Under the pieces are notes generated by a model. The model ran no database searches and had not been told where the DNA came from. It saw only the letters and a program-made list of their open reading frames with translations. From contig NZ_LZZS01000021.1 of the NCBI RefSeq assembly GCF_014170335.1, positions 25,122-89,121 of the forward strand: DNA of 64,000 nucleotides, given 5' to 3'. The translations under genes were made by a program, and so were the position numbers. Shown one piece after another: positions 45,417-54,022 of the stretch (its first letter is position 1; every line of letters begins with the position of its first letter). The stretch comes from Achromobacter sp. UMC46 (GTDB lineage: Bacteria > Pseudomonadota > Gammaproteobacteria > Burkholderiales > Burkholderiaceae_B).

Positions 45417-46070
45417 ATGCAACTCGTTTCGGAGCACATCGCGGAGCTGGTGCCGCCCCTGCTTGAGGGGCTGGCCGTCACGCTTCAAATCATGGCGGGC
45501 GCCGTGGTGCTGGCGGTGCCGCTGGCCCTGGTCTCGGGCATCGGGCGCCTGTCGCCCATGCGGCCGTTGCGCTGGCTGGCGTCGATCTATGTCGAGGTCT
45601 TCCGCGGCACGTCGGCGCTGGTGCAGTTGTTCTGGTTCTATTTCGTGCTGCCGCTGTTCGGCGTCCAGCTGCCCGCCATGCTGGTGGGGATCGTGGTGCT
45701 GGCATTGAACGCCGGCGCGTACGGGGCCGAAGTGGTGCGTGGGGCCATCCGCGCCGTGCCGCCCGGCCAGCGCGAGGCCGGCGTCGCGCTGAACCTGACC
45801 CGCGCGCAGATCCTGCGCCGCATCGTCGTGCCGCAGGCGGTGCCCGCCATGCTGCCGCCGGCCGGCAACCTGCTGATCGAATTGATGAAGAACACGGCGC
45901 TGGTGTCGTTGATCACCATCACCGACCTGACGTTCCGCGGCCAGCTGCTGCGCAGCGAAACGCTGCGCACCACCGAGATCTTCGGCTTGATGCTGCTGCT
46001 GTACTTCGCGGTGGCCTTGCTGATCACGGCGGGCGTGCGCCTGCTTGAGCGGAGGGTCCGCGTCCGATGA
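45417..46070 (+). CDS. ehuC: Ehu-type ABC transporter, permease EhuC
   Basis: Inner-membrane HisM-family permease of 217 residues with about five helices. The segment FRGTSALVQLFWFYFVLP and the ATPase-contact loop REAGVALNLTRAQILRRIVVPQA are typical. It begins 9 bases after ehuB and its stop overlaps the ehuD start (ATGA). EhuC and EhuD form the membrane pair. Confidence 0.88.
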   Translation: MQLVSEHIAELVPPLLEGLAVTLQIMAGAVVLAVPLALVSGIGRLSPMRPLRWLASIYVEVFRGTSALVQLFWFYFVLPLFGVQLPAMLVGIVVLALNAGAYGAEVVRGAIRAVPPGQREAGVALNLTRAQILRRIVVPQAVPAMLPPAGNLLIELMKNTALVSLITITDLTFRGQLLRSETLRTTEIFGLMLLLYFAVALLITAGVRLLERRVRVR

Positions 46071-46738
46071 CACCGGTATTCGATTGGTCTTTCGCGCTGG
46101 AAATCCTGCCCACCTTGGGCTCCGCGCTGGTCATCACCATCCAGGCGACGGTGCTGGGCATGTTGGTGGCGGTCACGCTGGGCCTCGCGCTGGCGATGCT
46201 GCGGCGTTCGCGGCTGCGCATCGTGTCGCTGCCCACGGCGTTCGTGATCGAGTTCGTGCGCAGCACGCCGCTGCTGGTGCAGATGTATTTCCTGTTCTAC
46301 GTGCTGCCGTTGACGGGGGTGCGGATGTCGCCGCTTACGACCGGCATCGTGGCGCTTGGCCTGCACTATGCCACGTATTGCGCCGAGGTCTACCGCGCCG
46401 GCATCGAGGCGGTTCCGCGCGGGCAGTGGGAAGCCGCGACCGCCCTGAACATGTCGCGCTGGCGCACGGCGATAGGCGTCGTGCTGCCGCAGGCGATCCC
46501 GCCCGTGGTGCCGGCGCTGGGCAATTACCTGGTGGCGATGTTCAAGGACACGCCGCTGCTGTCGGCCATCACCGTGGTGGAACTGTTGCAGCAAAGCAAG
46601 ATGATCGGGTCCGCGACGTTCCGGTACACCGAACCCCTGACGCTGGTGGGCCTGCTGTTCCTGGCCTTGAGCCTGTTGGCGGCATGGGGCGTGCGCGGCC
46701 TGGAGGCCCGCCTGCAACGATATGGAGGAAAGCGATGA
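46067..46738 (+). CDS. ehuD: Ehu-type ABC transporter, permease EhuD
   Basis: Second HisM-family permease, 223 residues, with the blocks FVRSTPLLVQMYFLFYVLP and WEAATALNMSRWRTAIGVVL contacting the ATPase. It overlaps ehuC upstream and ehuA downstream by 4 bases each, so all three are probably translated together. Confidence 0.88.
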   Translation: MTPVFDWSFALEILPTLGSALVITIQATVLGMLVAVTLGLALAMLRRSRLRIVSLPTAFVIEFVRSTPLLVQMYFLFYVLPLTGVRMSPLTTGIVALGLHYATYCAEVYRAGIEAVPRGQWEAATALNMSRWRTAIGVVLPQAIPPVVPALGNYLVAMFKDTPLLSAITVVELLQQSKMIGSATFRYTEPLTLVGLLFLALSLLAAWGVRGLEARLQRYGGKR

Positions 46739-47505
46739 GCGCCAGCTTGAACATCAAGAACCTGCACAAGCGTTACGGAGAGCTGGAGGTGCTGCGCGGC
46801 ATCAACCTGGATATTCCGGCCGGCCAGACGGTGGCGGTGATCGGCCCGTCGGGGTCGGGAAAATCCACCTTGCTGCGCGTGCTGATGACGTTGGACCAGC
46901 CCACCAGCGGCGACATCGAAGTCGATGGCCAATCGATGTGGAAGGACGAGCACGGCCGCCCCGTGGGGGCCAATTCCGAGCACCTGCGCCGCGTGCGCGG
47001 CAAGATCGGCATGGTGTTCCAGCACTTCAACCTGTTCCCGCACATGACGGCGCTGGGCAACGCGATGGAAGCGCCAGTGCATGTGATGGGCCTGCCCAAG
47101 GACCAGGCGCGCGAACGCGCCGTGGAATATCTGGACATGGTGGGCCTGGGCGACAAGCTGGACGTCTACCCCGCGCAGCTGTCCGGCGGGCAGAAGCAGC
47201 GCGTGGGGATCGCCCGCGCGCTGGCCATGTGCCCCGAGATCATGCTGTTCGACGAGGTCACCTCCGCGCTGGATCCGGAACTGGTGGGCGGCATCCTGCA
47301 GATTCTGCGGGACCTGTCTGCCCGGCGCAGCATGACGATGATCATCGTGACCCACCAGATGAAGTTCGCCGAACGCAGCTCGGACCGCACGCTGTTCTTC
47401 GATGAAGGCAATATCGTCGAAGACGCCGAATCCACCGTGCTGTTCAGCCAGCCGAAAGAGGCGCGCACGCGCCAGTTCCTGGACAGCGTGATCGAAGGCC
47501 AATAG
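46735..47505 (+). CDS. ehuA: Ehu-type ABC transporter, ATPase EhuA
   Basis: ABC ATPase of 256 residues: Walker A GPSGSGKSTLLR, Q-loop VFQHFNLFPHMTAL, signature LSGGQKQRVGIARAL, Walker B IMLFDEVTSALDPE and H-loop IVTHQM. An insert after beta 3 (SMWKDEHGRPVGANSEHL) is typical of EhuA-like members. GGAGG precedes the ATG, which overlaps the ehuD stop. Last gene of the operon. Confidence 0.9.
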   Translation: MSASLNIKNLHKRYGELEVLRGINLDIPAGQTVAVIGPSGSGKSTLLRVLMTLDQPTSGDIEVDGQSMWKDEHGRPVGANSEHLRRVRGKIGMVFQHFNLFPHMTALGNAMEAPVHVMGLPKDQARERAVEYLDMVGLGDKLDVYPAQLSGGQKQRVGIARALAMCPEIMLFDEVTSALDPELVGGILQILRDLSARRSMTMIIVTHQMKFAERSSDRTLFFDEGNIVEDAESTVLFSQPKEARTRQFLDSVIEGQ

Positions 47506-47599
47506 CGGTGGCGTTTAACCCTGACGGGGGCGTTGGGATTGGGAGGGCCGTCGTCGGCCGGCGCTATGCTGTGGCGTCCAACGGCCCGGAGGCCCCAGC

Positions 47600-48712
47600 A
47601 TGAGTCACCTGTTCAGTCCCACGGCGGTCGGCAACGTTCCGCTTGCCAACCGCATCGTCATCGCGCCCATGTGCGAATACTCGGCCGAAGACGGCTGTGC
47701 CACCGACTGGCACATGATCCATCTGGGGCACCTTGCCTTGTCGGGCGCCGCGCTGCTGTTCACGGAAGCCACCGCCGTCGAGCCCGATGGCCGCATCTCC
47801 CCGGGGGACCTGGGCCTCTGGTCGGACGAGACGGAAGCTGCCTTGGGCCGCGTGGTGGCCGCGGTGCGCCGTTATTCCCCCATCAAGCTGGGCATCCAGC
47901 TGGGCCACGCGGGACGCAAGGCGTCCAGCGATGCGCCCTGGAACGGCGGCCAGCTGGTGCCGCCCGCCGATGGCGGCTGGCAGGGCTGGGCGCCGTCGGC
48001 GATTGCCCACAATGCGTCAGAACCGCCGCCCCACGCGCTTGACGAGGCGGGCCTGGCGCGCGTGCGCGACGCCTTCGCGGACAGTGCCCGCCGCGCCATC
48101 CGCCTGGGTTTCGACGCGATTGAACTGCATGCCGCGCACGGTTATCTGCTGCACCAGTTCCTGTCGCCCTTGTCGAACCAGCGTCAGGACGCCTACGGCG
48201 GTTCGCTGGAGAACCGCATGCGGTTTCCGCTGGAAGTCTTCCAGGCGCTGCGCGAGGTCACGCCGTCCGGCGTGGCGCTGGGCGTGCGCGTGTCGGCCAC
48301 CGATTGGGTGGAAGGCGGCTGGGACCTGGAGCAGACCTTGGCGTTCGCCGAAGCGCTGAAGGTGCGCGGTTGCGAGTTCATCGACGTCTCCAGCGGCGGC
48401 GTGTCGTCGCGACAGAAGATTCCGGTGGGGCCGAACTATCAGGTGCCGTTCGCGGACGCCATCAAGCGCAAGGTCGGCATGCCCACGATCACGGTCGGGC
48501 TGATCACCGAAGCGAAGCAGGCCGAAGCGATCCTGGCGCAAGGGCAGGCCGACATGGTCGCGCTGGCGCGCGGCATGTTGTACGACCCGCGCTGGCCGTG
48601 GCATGCGGCGGCTGAATTGGGCGGGCAGGTGTCGGCGCCGCACCAATACTGGCGCTCGCAGCCACGTGAATTGAAGGAACTGTTCGGCGAGACGCGCTTC
48701 GGCCAGCGTTGA
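47600..48712 (+). CDS. xenA: XenA/YqjM-type NADH:flavin oxidoreductase (old yellow enzyme)
   Basis: FMN-dependent ene-reductase of 370 residues. The thermophilic-like/XenA subgroup is shown by APMCEYSAEDG, with the FMN-tuning cysteine, then QLGHAGRKAS and the substrate-binding HAAHGYLLHQFLSPLSN with the paired histidines. Such enzymes reduce activated C=C bonds and nitro compounds using NAD(P)H; the natural substrate is unknown. CGGAGG precedes the ATG. It follows ehuA by 94 bases without an obvious terminator, so read-through is possible. It ends at a bidirectional terminator. Confidence 0.9.
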   Translation: MSHLFSPTAVGNVPLANRIVIAPMCEYSAEDGCATDWHMIHLGHLALSGAALLFTEATAVEPDGRISPGDLGLWSDETEAALGRVVAAVRRYSPIKLGIQLGHAGRKASSDAPWNGGQLVPPADGGWQGWAPSAIAHNASEPPPHALDEAGLARVRDAFADSARRAIRLGFDAIELHAAHGYLLHQFLSPLSNQRQDAYGGSLENRMRFPLEVFQALREVTPSGVALGVRVSATDWVEGGWDLEQTLAFAEALKVRGCEFIDVSSGGVSSRQKIPVGPNYQVPFADAIKRKVGMPTITVGLITEAKQAEAILAQGQADMVALARGMLYDPRWPWHAAAELGGQVSAPHQYWRSQPRELKELFGETRFGQR

Positions 48713-48732
48713 CCGGCGGCACGCAGCCAAGA

Positions 48733-48773
48733 AAAACGCCGCCTGGGGTCAGTTCAGACCCAGGCGGCGTTTT
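48733..48773. terminator. Bidirectional terminator between xenA and dUTPase genes
   Basis: Fifteen-bp arms AAAACGCCGCCTGGG (48733-48747) and CCCAGGCGGCGTTTT (48759-48773) match exactly. Lies between convergent genes. Confidence 0.92.
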
Positions 48774-48794
48774 GCGTTTCGGCAAGAGCGCGGA

Positions 48795-49469
48795 TTACAG
48801 GCGGGAATAGGCCTGTTCCAGCTCGCGGTTCAGCGCATCGGCGAAATCCGCGCTGGCCGGGTCCAGCTGCGACAGCAGGCGCGCCAGCACGACGTTGTCT
48901 TCTTCGCCGTTCCAGATCTTGATGTAGGTGCCTTCCTTGTAGCCATGCTGCTGGCGGAAGATGTTCAGCACGTTCTTCGACACGTACTGCGTGTAGGCGT
49001 CGTTCCAGCTCATTTCGCACGCCGTCATGGTCTGTTCCAGCACCTTGTAGCTGGCGCGGCCGCAGACGGCCAGGCCGCCGATGAGTTCCAGCAGTTCCGG
49101 CACGGGCAGGGCGTTCAGCGCATAGTCCTTGCCGTCCAGCACGACCGTGGGCGGCGTGGCCAGGTCGGCCACCAGCGCTTGGGCCGCGCCATCCAGCTGG
49201 CCGCGGGCCTCTACGATCGTGTGGGACAGGTAGAAGTGCAGGATGTCGACCAGTTCCATCTGCACCTGGGGCAGGTCGATGGTCTGCTTCTTCCACCACT
49301 TCCAGCCGTAGTGCTCCAGGGCTTCAGCGGACTCGACGAAGGCGGCGCGCAGGAAGCGGGCTCCGCCGTTGACCCAGTCGGGATTGATCATGCTGTTCAA
49401 GTGGTCCTGCAACTTCAGCATCGTGGCCGCTTGGGCCTGGTTCAATCCGACAACGTTATTCACTTTCAC
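48795..49469 (-). CDS. Dimeric (all-alpha) dUTP diphosphatase
   Basis: Cytoplasmic nucleotide pyrophosphatase of 224 residues in the dimeric dUTPase group, unrelated to the trimeric Dut fold. The metal-binding pattern ExxE...ExxD is present: E46/E49 in FVESAEALEHYGWKWWK and E72/D75 in MELVDILHFYLS. The C-terminal SWNDAYTQYVSKNVLNIFR and GYIKIW-like YIKIWNGEEDN blocks also belong to this family. It would remove dUTP (and perhaps dUDP) to keep uracil out of DNA. It seems to be a single gene on the minus strand, 75 bases downstream of the next hypothetical gene's start side. Confidence 0.85.
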   Translation of the reverse strand: MKVNNVVGLNQAQAATMLKLQDHLNSMINPDWVNGGARFLRAAFVESAEALEHYGWKWWKKQTIDLPQVQMELVDILHFYLSHTIVEARGQLDGAAQALVADLATPPTVVLDGKDYALNALPVPELLELIGGLAVCGRASYKVLEQTMTACEMSWNDAYTQYVSKNVLNIFRQQHGYKEGTYIKIWNGEEDNVVLARLLSQLDPASADFADALNRELEQAYSRL

Positions 49470-49544
49470 TCCGGGTTCTATAGGGGCGGTTCAATTGCGG
49501 CGGAAATGTTAGCACTTAGCCGCTCGGCCGACGGGCCATCGGGG

Positions 49545-50081
49545 TCAGCCGCCGTCCTTGCGGTAGGACGATTTCAGCGGCGGCAGCTTGTCCAGCAAGC
49601 CCTTGCCCGGTTTGCGCGCGGCGCCGGCCGCCTTGATCAGCATGAACGCGAAGAATCCCAGGAAGACGGCGGGCACCAGTTCGTCCAGATCGAATTGCGG
49701 GTTGCGGAACGCGCGGAATCCGATATTGACAGCTGCCCACCCGGCCAGGATGCCGCCGATCGTCAGCACGGCGCCGATCTTGCGCTGACGCGCCCGCCGG
49801 GCCATCGAGACCGCGCCTTCGTCGTTCTGGTCGGGCGCCGTCGAGCCGGGAGATCCCGCGTCGCGCCGGGACTGCAAGGGCGGCGGCGCCGCCTTGCCCC
49901 AAGGGGCGGTGGACAGGGAGTCGGAACTGGGCGGCGGCACGGGCACGGCGACCGGGGCGGTGGCCTGCCGGGCGGCATCGCGCTTGTCGGGGACGCGGCC
50001 GGGCGTAGTGCCGCCGGCATTCGTCAGATTTTCGATATAGCGCGCGAAATCGCCGTTTTTCGGCTCCGGATCTATCGCCAT
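49545..50081 (-). CDS. Small two-helix membrane protein of unknown function
   Basis: Not recognised. The 178-residue product has a long, proline- and alanine-rich, probably disordered N-terminal half (about 1-95), then a basic stretch RRARQRK, two transmembrane helices (about 101-121 and 137-155) and a basic C-terminus ending KSSYRKDGG. It would sit in the inner membrane with both ends in the cytoplasm. It follows the DedA gene by 16 bases on the same strand, with a purine-rich ribosome site (GAAGAGAGAG), so the two are probably co-transcribed. I see no catalytic motif. Confidence 0.7.
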   Translation of the reverse strand: MAIDPEPKNGDFARYIENLTNAGGTTPGRVPDKRDAARQATAPVAVPVPPPSSDSLSTAPWGKAAPPPLQSRRDAGSPGSTAPDQNDEGAVSMARRARQRKIGAVLTIGGILAGWAAVNIGFRAFRNPQFDLDELVPAVFLGFFAFMLIKAAGAARKPGKGLLDKLPPLKSSYRKDGG

Positions 50082-50097
50082 GACTCTCTCTTCCAGT

Positions 50098-50736
50098 TCA
50101 GTTGCCGCGCCTGGCCCGCGCCGGTTGGCGGCGCTTGCGGATCATGGCGAGCAGAAGTCCGCATCCTAGCAGCACAGAGAGGCCAGCGCCGATCATCATG
50201 GCGATCTGTTGGGTGTTTTCCGCGGTGCCCAGGCTGCGCGCGGTAATGTAGCCCGGCGCCAGCATCAGCGGCATCCACACGAGCGCGGACAGCACATTGG
50301 CCAGTTGGAAGCGGCTTTGCGCCATGCCCATCACCCCGGCGACGGTGGGGATGGTGGAACGGATCGGGCCCAGGAACCGGCCGATCAACACCGACGCGAA
50401 GCCGTAGCGGTAGAAGAACAGGCGCGCGCGCGCCACGCCGGTGCGCTGCTGCTTGAGCGGCCAGCGGCGCAATACGCCCGGACCGGCCCAGCGCCCCAGC
50501 CAATACGACAGCGCATCGCCTACGATGGCGCCGGCGATGCCCCAGGCGATGATGCCCCAGGGGTCGAGCGTGCCGGCGCCGATCAGGCCGCCAGTCAGCA
50601 GCATCAGCGCGGTCGCGGGGATGAACAGCCCCAGCAAGACCACGGATTCACCCAGGGTCAGCAGGAAGGTGATCGGGCCCGCCCACATCTGGTTGGCCTC
50701 GATGAAAAGGCCGATTTTGTCTATGTATTGGTCCAT
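50098..50736 (-). CDS. DedA-family membrane protein
   Basis: Inner-membrane protein of 212 residues in the DedA/SNARE-associated family, implicated elsewhere in undecaprenyl-phosphate or phospholipid flipping and envelope homeostasis. The family blocks are ESVVLLGLFIPATALMLLTG (near 30-49), GAIVGDALSYWLGRWAG and FGRFLGPIRSTIPTVAGVMGM-like GRFLGPIRSTIPTVAG with the essential arginines. Four to five helices are visible. It is divergent from the YdjM-type gene and leads a two-gene operon with the small membrane protein. Confidence 0.9.
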   Translation of the reverse strand: MDQYIDKIGLFIEANQMWAGPITFLLTLGESVVLLGLFIPATALMLLTGGLIGAGTLDPWGIIAWGIAGAIVGDALSYWLGRWAGPGVLRRWPLKQQRTGVARARLFFYRYGFASVLIGRFLGPIRSTIPTVAGVMGMAQSRFQLANVLSALVWMPLMLAPGYITARSLGTAENTQQIAMMIGAGLSVLLGCGLLLAMIRKRRQPARARRGN

Positions 50737-50843
50737 GAAGGCGAAGTCTGAAAATTAGCTGAAAGCAATCGGGTATCTTAACGCCTGCCTTGATGGCCAA
50801 ATGTTATCTAGGCTATCTGAATGATGCGATATATCGGGGAACT

Positions 50844-51884
50844 ATGGATTCGGTGACACAAGCCGTGCTGGGCGCGGGCATACAGGGCGTGATGCTGGGG
50901 CGCTTCCAAGGGCGCCGGGCGCTGATCTACGGGGCCGCGCTGGCCACGGTGCCCGACCTGGACGTGCTGGTGCGCTATCCGGACCCGGTTTCGCTCATGA
51001 CCTACCACCGGGGCTTTTCCCACTCGCTGATCGTCCTGACCGGCCTGGCGCTGCTGCTGACCTGGCTGATGCGCAGATACTGGCCGCAGGCGCCCTACAG
51101 CGGGCGAAGGTTGTTCCTGACCTTGTGGCTGGTGCTGGTGACGCACCCGGTGCTGGACGCCTTCACCGTCTACGGCACGCAGCTGTTCTGGCCGTTCACG
51201 CCCATCCCTGAAAGCTGGTCGGCCATCTTCATCATCGACCCGGTCTATACGGTGCCCTTGCTGGCGGCGGTGCTGTTCGCCATCGCGGTGGGCATGACGG
51301 ACCGGGCACGCCGACTGCTGGCGGCCGCCCTGGTCTTCAGCACGGCCTATCTGGGTTTCGGCCTGGCGGGCCGCATCATGGCCGAAGACCGCGTGCGCGA
51401 CGCGATGCGCCAGCAGGGCATCGCCGTCACGGAACTGCGGGCGGTGTCGATGCCGTTCAACACGCTGGTGTGGCGTGTGATCGCCAAGACGGCCGACGGG
51501 GACTACTACGAAGCCGTCAGCAGCCTGTTCGACCGCGGCCAGCCGGAATGGCTGCGCCAGCCGTTGAACCTGGAGCTGGCCCGTCCGCTGGCTGAGGTGC
51601 CCTTGCATCAGCGGCTGCGCTGGTTCACGGACGACTGGCTGCGCTATGACGCGATCGGCGACGCGCTGGTGGTGTCCGATCTGCGCATGGGCATGGCGGG
51701 GCACTACACCTTCCGCTTCAAAATGGCCGAGCGCGCGGCGGACGGCGGGTGGACGCCGGTCACGCCCGCCGTGTGGCCCAGCGAGCGGGGCGGGTGGGCC
51801 GAACTGAAGCGGGTGCTGGCGCGCATCCTGCATGCGCAGCCGCCGCTGCCGCTGGAGCAATGGTCGGAAGGGTCGATGAAATAA
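50844..51884 (+). CDS. YdjM/DUF457-type inner-membrane metal-dependent hydrolase
   Basis: A 346-residue membrane protein. The N-terminus MDSVTQAVLGAGIQGVMLG, the motif PDLDVL and the histidines in TYHRGFSHSL and VTHPVLDAF are the signature of the YdjM/DUF457 family of membrane-bound metal-dependent hydrolases. Four to five helices lie in the first 200 residues; the remainder (from about 215) is a soluble, probably periplasmic domain with unknown role. The start at 50844 is chosen because the family consensus begins MDSVTQ; the frame is open upstream from 50790. Substrate is unknown. It converges with the TetR gene 19 bases away. Confidence 0.85.
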   Translation: MDSVTQAVLGAGIQGVMLGRFQGRRALIYGAALATVPDLDVLVRYPDPVSLMTYHRGFSHSLIVLTGLALLLTWLMRRYWPQAPYSGRRLFLTLWLVLVTHPVLDAFTVYGTQLFWPFTPIPESWSAIFIIDPVYTVPLLAAVLFAIAVGMTDRARRLLAAALVFSTAYLGFGLAGRIMAEDRVRDAMRQQGIAVTELRAVSMPFNTLVWRVIAKTADGDYYEAVSSLFDRGQPEWLRQPLNLELARPLAEVPLHQRLRWFTDDWLRYDAIGDALVVSDLRMGMAGHYTFRFKMAERAADGGWTPVTPAVWPSERGGWAELKRVLARILHAQPPLPLEQWSEGSMK

Positions 51885-51903
51885 GCGCGCCGGCAGCCGC
51901 CGG

Positions 51904-52551
51904 TCAGGCGCAGGCGGCGATGGCCATGTCGCCGACCATCCCGGCGATGTCGGCAACGTCTTTGCGGGACAGGGCCGGCACGCCAAGCCGTCGCAGCAGC
52001 GCTTCACGCGCGACCGCGAACGCAAGCGCCTGGCCCAGGATCGCGTGGGCGCGAAGCACCTGTTCACGGTGTCCGCGCGCTTGGTTGCGGATGTCGGCCA
52101 CCAGGTCGGCAACGTTCGTGTGCAGGGGCAGGAACAGTTGCAGGTAGAGCCCGTCGAATTTTTCCGTGGGCCGGAGCTGTTCGCGCGCCAGCAGCAGGCT
52201 GCCCGCCGTCGACGTTTCGGAGTCCAGCAGGGCGCAAGCAAAGTCCCGCATCAGCGATTTGAGCGCCGCGCGGGCCGCGTCGGGGGAAGCGGGCGCGGGC
52301 GGCTGCAAGTCGAGACGGCTGGCGATGCCGGCGGCCACCTGTTCCAGCACGGCCGCGTACACGCCTTCCTTGCCGCCGAAATGGTAGGGGATGGCAGACT
52401 GGTTCACGCCCGCTTCGTCCACCAGTTGCCGTGTGCGCACGCCATCAAGCCCTTGACGGCTGAACAGGGCCAGTCCGGCCCGGATGAGCCGGTCCCGGGT
52501 GTCGCGGGAGCGCGCGTTCAGCGTGTCTTGGTCTGGCGTCGAGGTCGTCAT
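51904..52551 (-). CDS. TetR-family regulator (CerR/DUF1956 type)
   Basis: A 215-residue repressor with helix-turn-helix DGVRTRQLVDEAGVNQSAIPYHFGGKEGVY (parts DGVRTRQLVDEAG and NQSAIPYHFGGKEGVY) at about 36-68, and a helical C-terminal domain with SLLLAREQLRPTEKF, typical of the CerR/DUF1956 group. It lies 20 bases downstream of the M24 hydrolase gene on the same strand and is therefore probably co-transcribed with it. A TTAATTCATT/AATGAATTAA palindrome upstream of the hydrolase is the likely operator, so the pair would be autoregulated. Effector unknown. Confidence 0.9.
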   Translation of the reverse strand: MTTSTPDQDTLNARSRDTRDRLIRAGLALFSRQGLDGVRTRQLVDEAGVNQSAIPYHFGGKEGVYAAVLEQVAAGIASRLDLQPPAPASPDAARAALKSLMRDFACALLDSETSTAGSLLLAREQLRPTEKFDGLYLQLFLPLHTNVADLVADIRNQARGHREQVLRAHAILGQALAFAVAREALLRRLGVPALSRKDVADIAGMVGDMAIAACA

Positions 52552-52571
52552 GGTCTGGCGGGCGTGTCTGG

Positions 52572-53828
52572 CTAGATGTCCGCGTGCATCAAGCGGGTCG
52601 TGTTGTCGTTCAGTTCGACCCCCGCGGTCGGGCCGACCAGCACGGTGCCGCCGATATTAGCCATGTGACGCCCGAAGGCGCAATTGGGTTCGAAGGCGAA
52701 GCACATGCCTTCCTGCAAGGGCACGTCGCGTCCCACGGTGGGCAATCGCTTCAGCTCGGGGTAACGGGCGGCTTCGGGCAGCGATTCCACGCCCGGCGCG
52801 ATGCCGAATCCTACAGGACCATAGGGATTGATGCTGTGGATCAGCGGATGGACGTGCCAGCCGCCGGCCGTAAGCAACGGCGCCTCCATGGCGTCGACCA
52901 CATCGCCGAAGGTGCTGCCGACCCGCAGCGCCTGTACGCCTGCCTCGTAGCTGGCGCGGGCCACCTCGGCTGCGCGCAGGATATCGGGGTGGACGTCGCC
53001 GATCGCCACCGCGGCCTGATGCTGCGTCTCCATCATGCCGTACAGCGCGAAAATCTCCGACAGGATCAAATCGCCGTCGCGCAGGATCCTGGGCGCCTGC
53101 GCGCGGTACTGCCACGCCGCAGGGCCCCACCCCACATATTCCGGACCTGACCCAAGCAGTATCTCGGCCGTGTAGCCGCCCATCGAAAAGCAGGTGGCCG
53201 TCACCGCCGCTACCAACTCGGCCTCCGATACGCCCGGTTTGGCGGTTGCGCGCAGCGCCTCGCTCATCGCTTCGCCGATATGCGCGGCATGGCGGATCAG
53301 CGCAAGTTCCTCGCCGCTTTTGACGGATGCCCGCTGGAAGAAAGGCCGGTACACCGGCACGAACTTCGCTTCGGGCACCGCCGCTTCCAGCGCCTGAAGC
53401 GTCCGGGCGGGCATGGCGCCATCGAAGTAGAAGGGCGGGTAGGGCTCCAGCCCGATCACGCCGATCCGGGTGCCGTTCATCCCGCGCGTCGCCAGCCAGG
53501 CGCCGACGTCGCGGCCTGTCTTGCCTACGAACAGTTGTTCGGGCGCGATCCATTGCAGGTCGCCGCGCAATGCGGCTTGCAGATGGTCGGCGACCATCAG
53601 CGAGGCAAACGTGTAGACCCGCGGCGTCTCGTCGCCGATGAAAACCACCATGGATCCGGGCCGGTCGTTGGAGAAGTAGCAGTCGTGCGCAAAACCGGCA
53701 GGCGCGCAGGCTTCCCGGTCGCCGTAGACGATCAACGCTTCCAGGTGCTCGGCGCGCATCAGGTCGCGGGCAAGCTGCCAGCGGCGGTCGCGTTCGGTGA
53801 GGGTCAGGGGAGAGGGGGGCGTAGGCAT
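52572..53828 (-). CDS. M24-family (creatinase-like) hydrolase with degenerate metal site
   Basis: A 418-residue pita-bread-fold protein with a creatinase N-terminal domain (about 15-165) and a C-terminal M24 domain (about 175-415). The residues that hold two metals in aminopeptidases are altered: the first aspartate is E258 (LILSEIFALYG), the second is Q269 (METQHQ), the histidine H331 and the glutamate E380 (CFAFEPN) remain, and the last glutamate position (MANIGGT) has glycine. This pattern argues against a metallo-aminopeptidase and for a metal-free C-N hydrolase like creatinase; the substrate is unknown. The ATG at 53828 has AGGA 8 bases upstream. It is divergent from the IclR/pepE/DUF1177/AroM/Bug operon. 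Confidence 0.82.
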   Translation of the reverse strand: MPTPPSPLTLTERDRRWQLARDLMRAEHLEALIVYGDREACAPAGFAHDCYFSNDRPGSMVVFIGDETPRVYTFASLMVADHLQAALRGDLQWIAPEQLFVGKTGRDVGAWLATRGMNGTRIGVIGLEPYPPFYFDGAMPARTLQALEAAVPEAKFVPVYRPFFQRASVKSGEELALIRHAAHIGEAMSEALRATAKPGVSEAELVAAVTATCFSMGGYTAEILLGSGPEYVGWGPAAWQYRAQAPRILRDGDLILSEIFALYGMMETQHQAAVAIGDVHPDILRAAEVARASYEAGVQALRVGSTFGDVVDAMEAPLLTAGGWHVHPLIHSINPYGPVGFGIAPGVESLPEAARYPELKRLPTVGRDVPLQEGMCFAFEPNCAFGRHMANIGGTVLVGPTAGVELNDNTTRLMHADI

Positions 53829-53869
53829 GACGAAGTCCTGAGGGGTGGGAGAAGCGATAGGTCCGCAAT

Positions 53870-53891
53870 TTAATTCATTCAAATGAATTAA
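53870..53891. promoter_or_regulatory. TetR-type operator TTAATTCATT-CA-AATGAATTAA
   Basis: A perfect 10-bp inverted repeat with a 2-base centre, 42 bases upstream of the M24 hydrolase start. ATTCATT...AATGAAT sites are classic TetR operators, and the co-transcribed TetR gene is the natural candidate. Confidence 0.7.
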
Positions 53892-53980
53892 TCAATTCGC
53901 GAGACTTCACCAGAGCCCGGGCCTGGATCCGAAACAGGGATTAGCCGTATTGACCGTCTTTCGCGCCTTGCATTATTCTT

Positions 53981-54018
53981 GTTCCCAATTAAGGAACTTA
54001 AGTTCCGATTTATGGAAC
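53981..54018. promoter_or_regulatory. IclR operator array GTTCC-N7-GGAAC (two copies)
   Basis: Two identical elements, GTTCC-N7-GGAAC at 53981-53997 and 54002-54018, are spaced 21 bp apart (two helical turns). Between them the inner arms form the 14-bp perfect palindrome GGAACTTAAGTTCC (53993-54006). The array ends 4 bases before the IclR start codon, so a bound regulator would block its own gene and could act on the divergent M24 gene. Confidence 0.75.
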
Positions 54019-54022
54019 AAAC

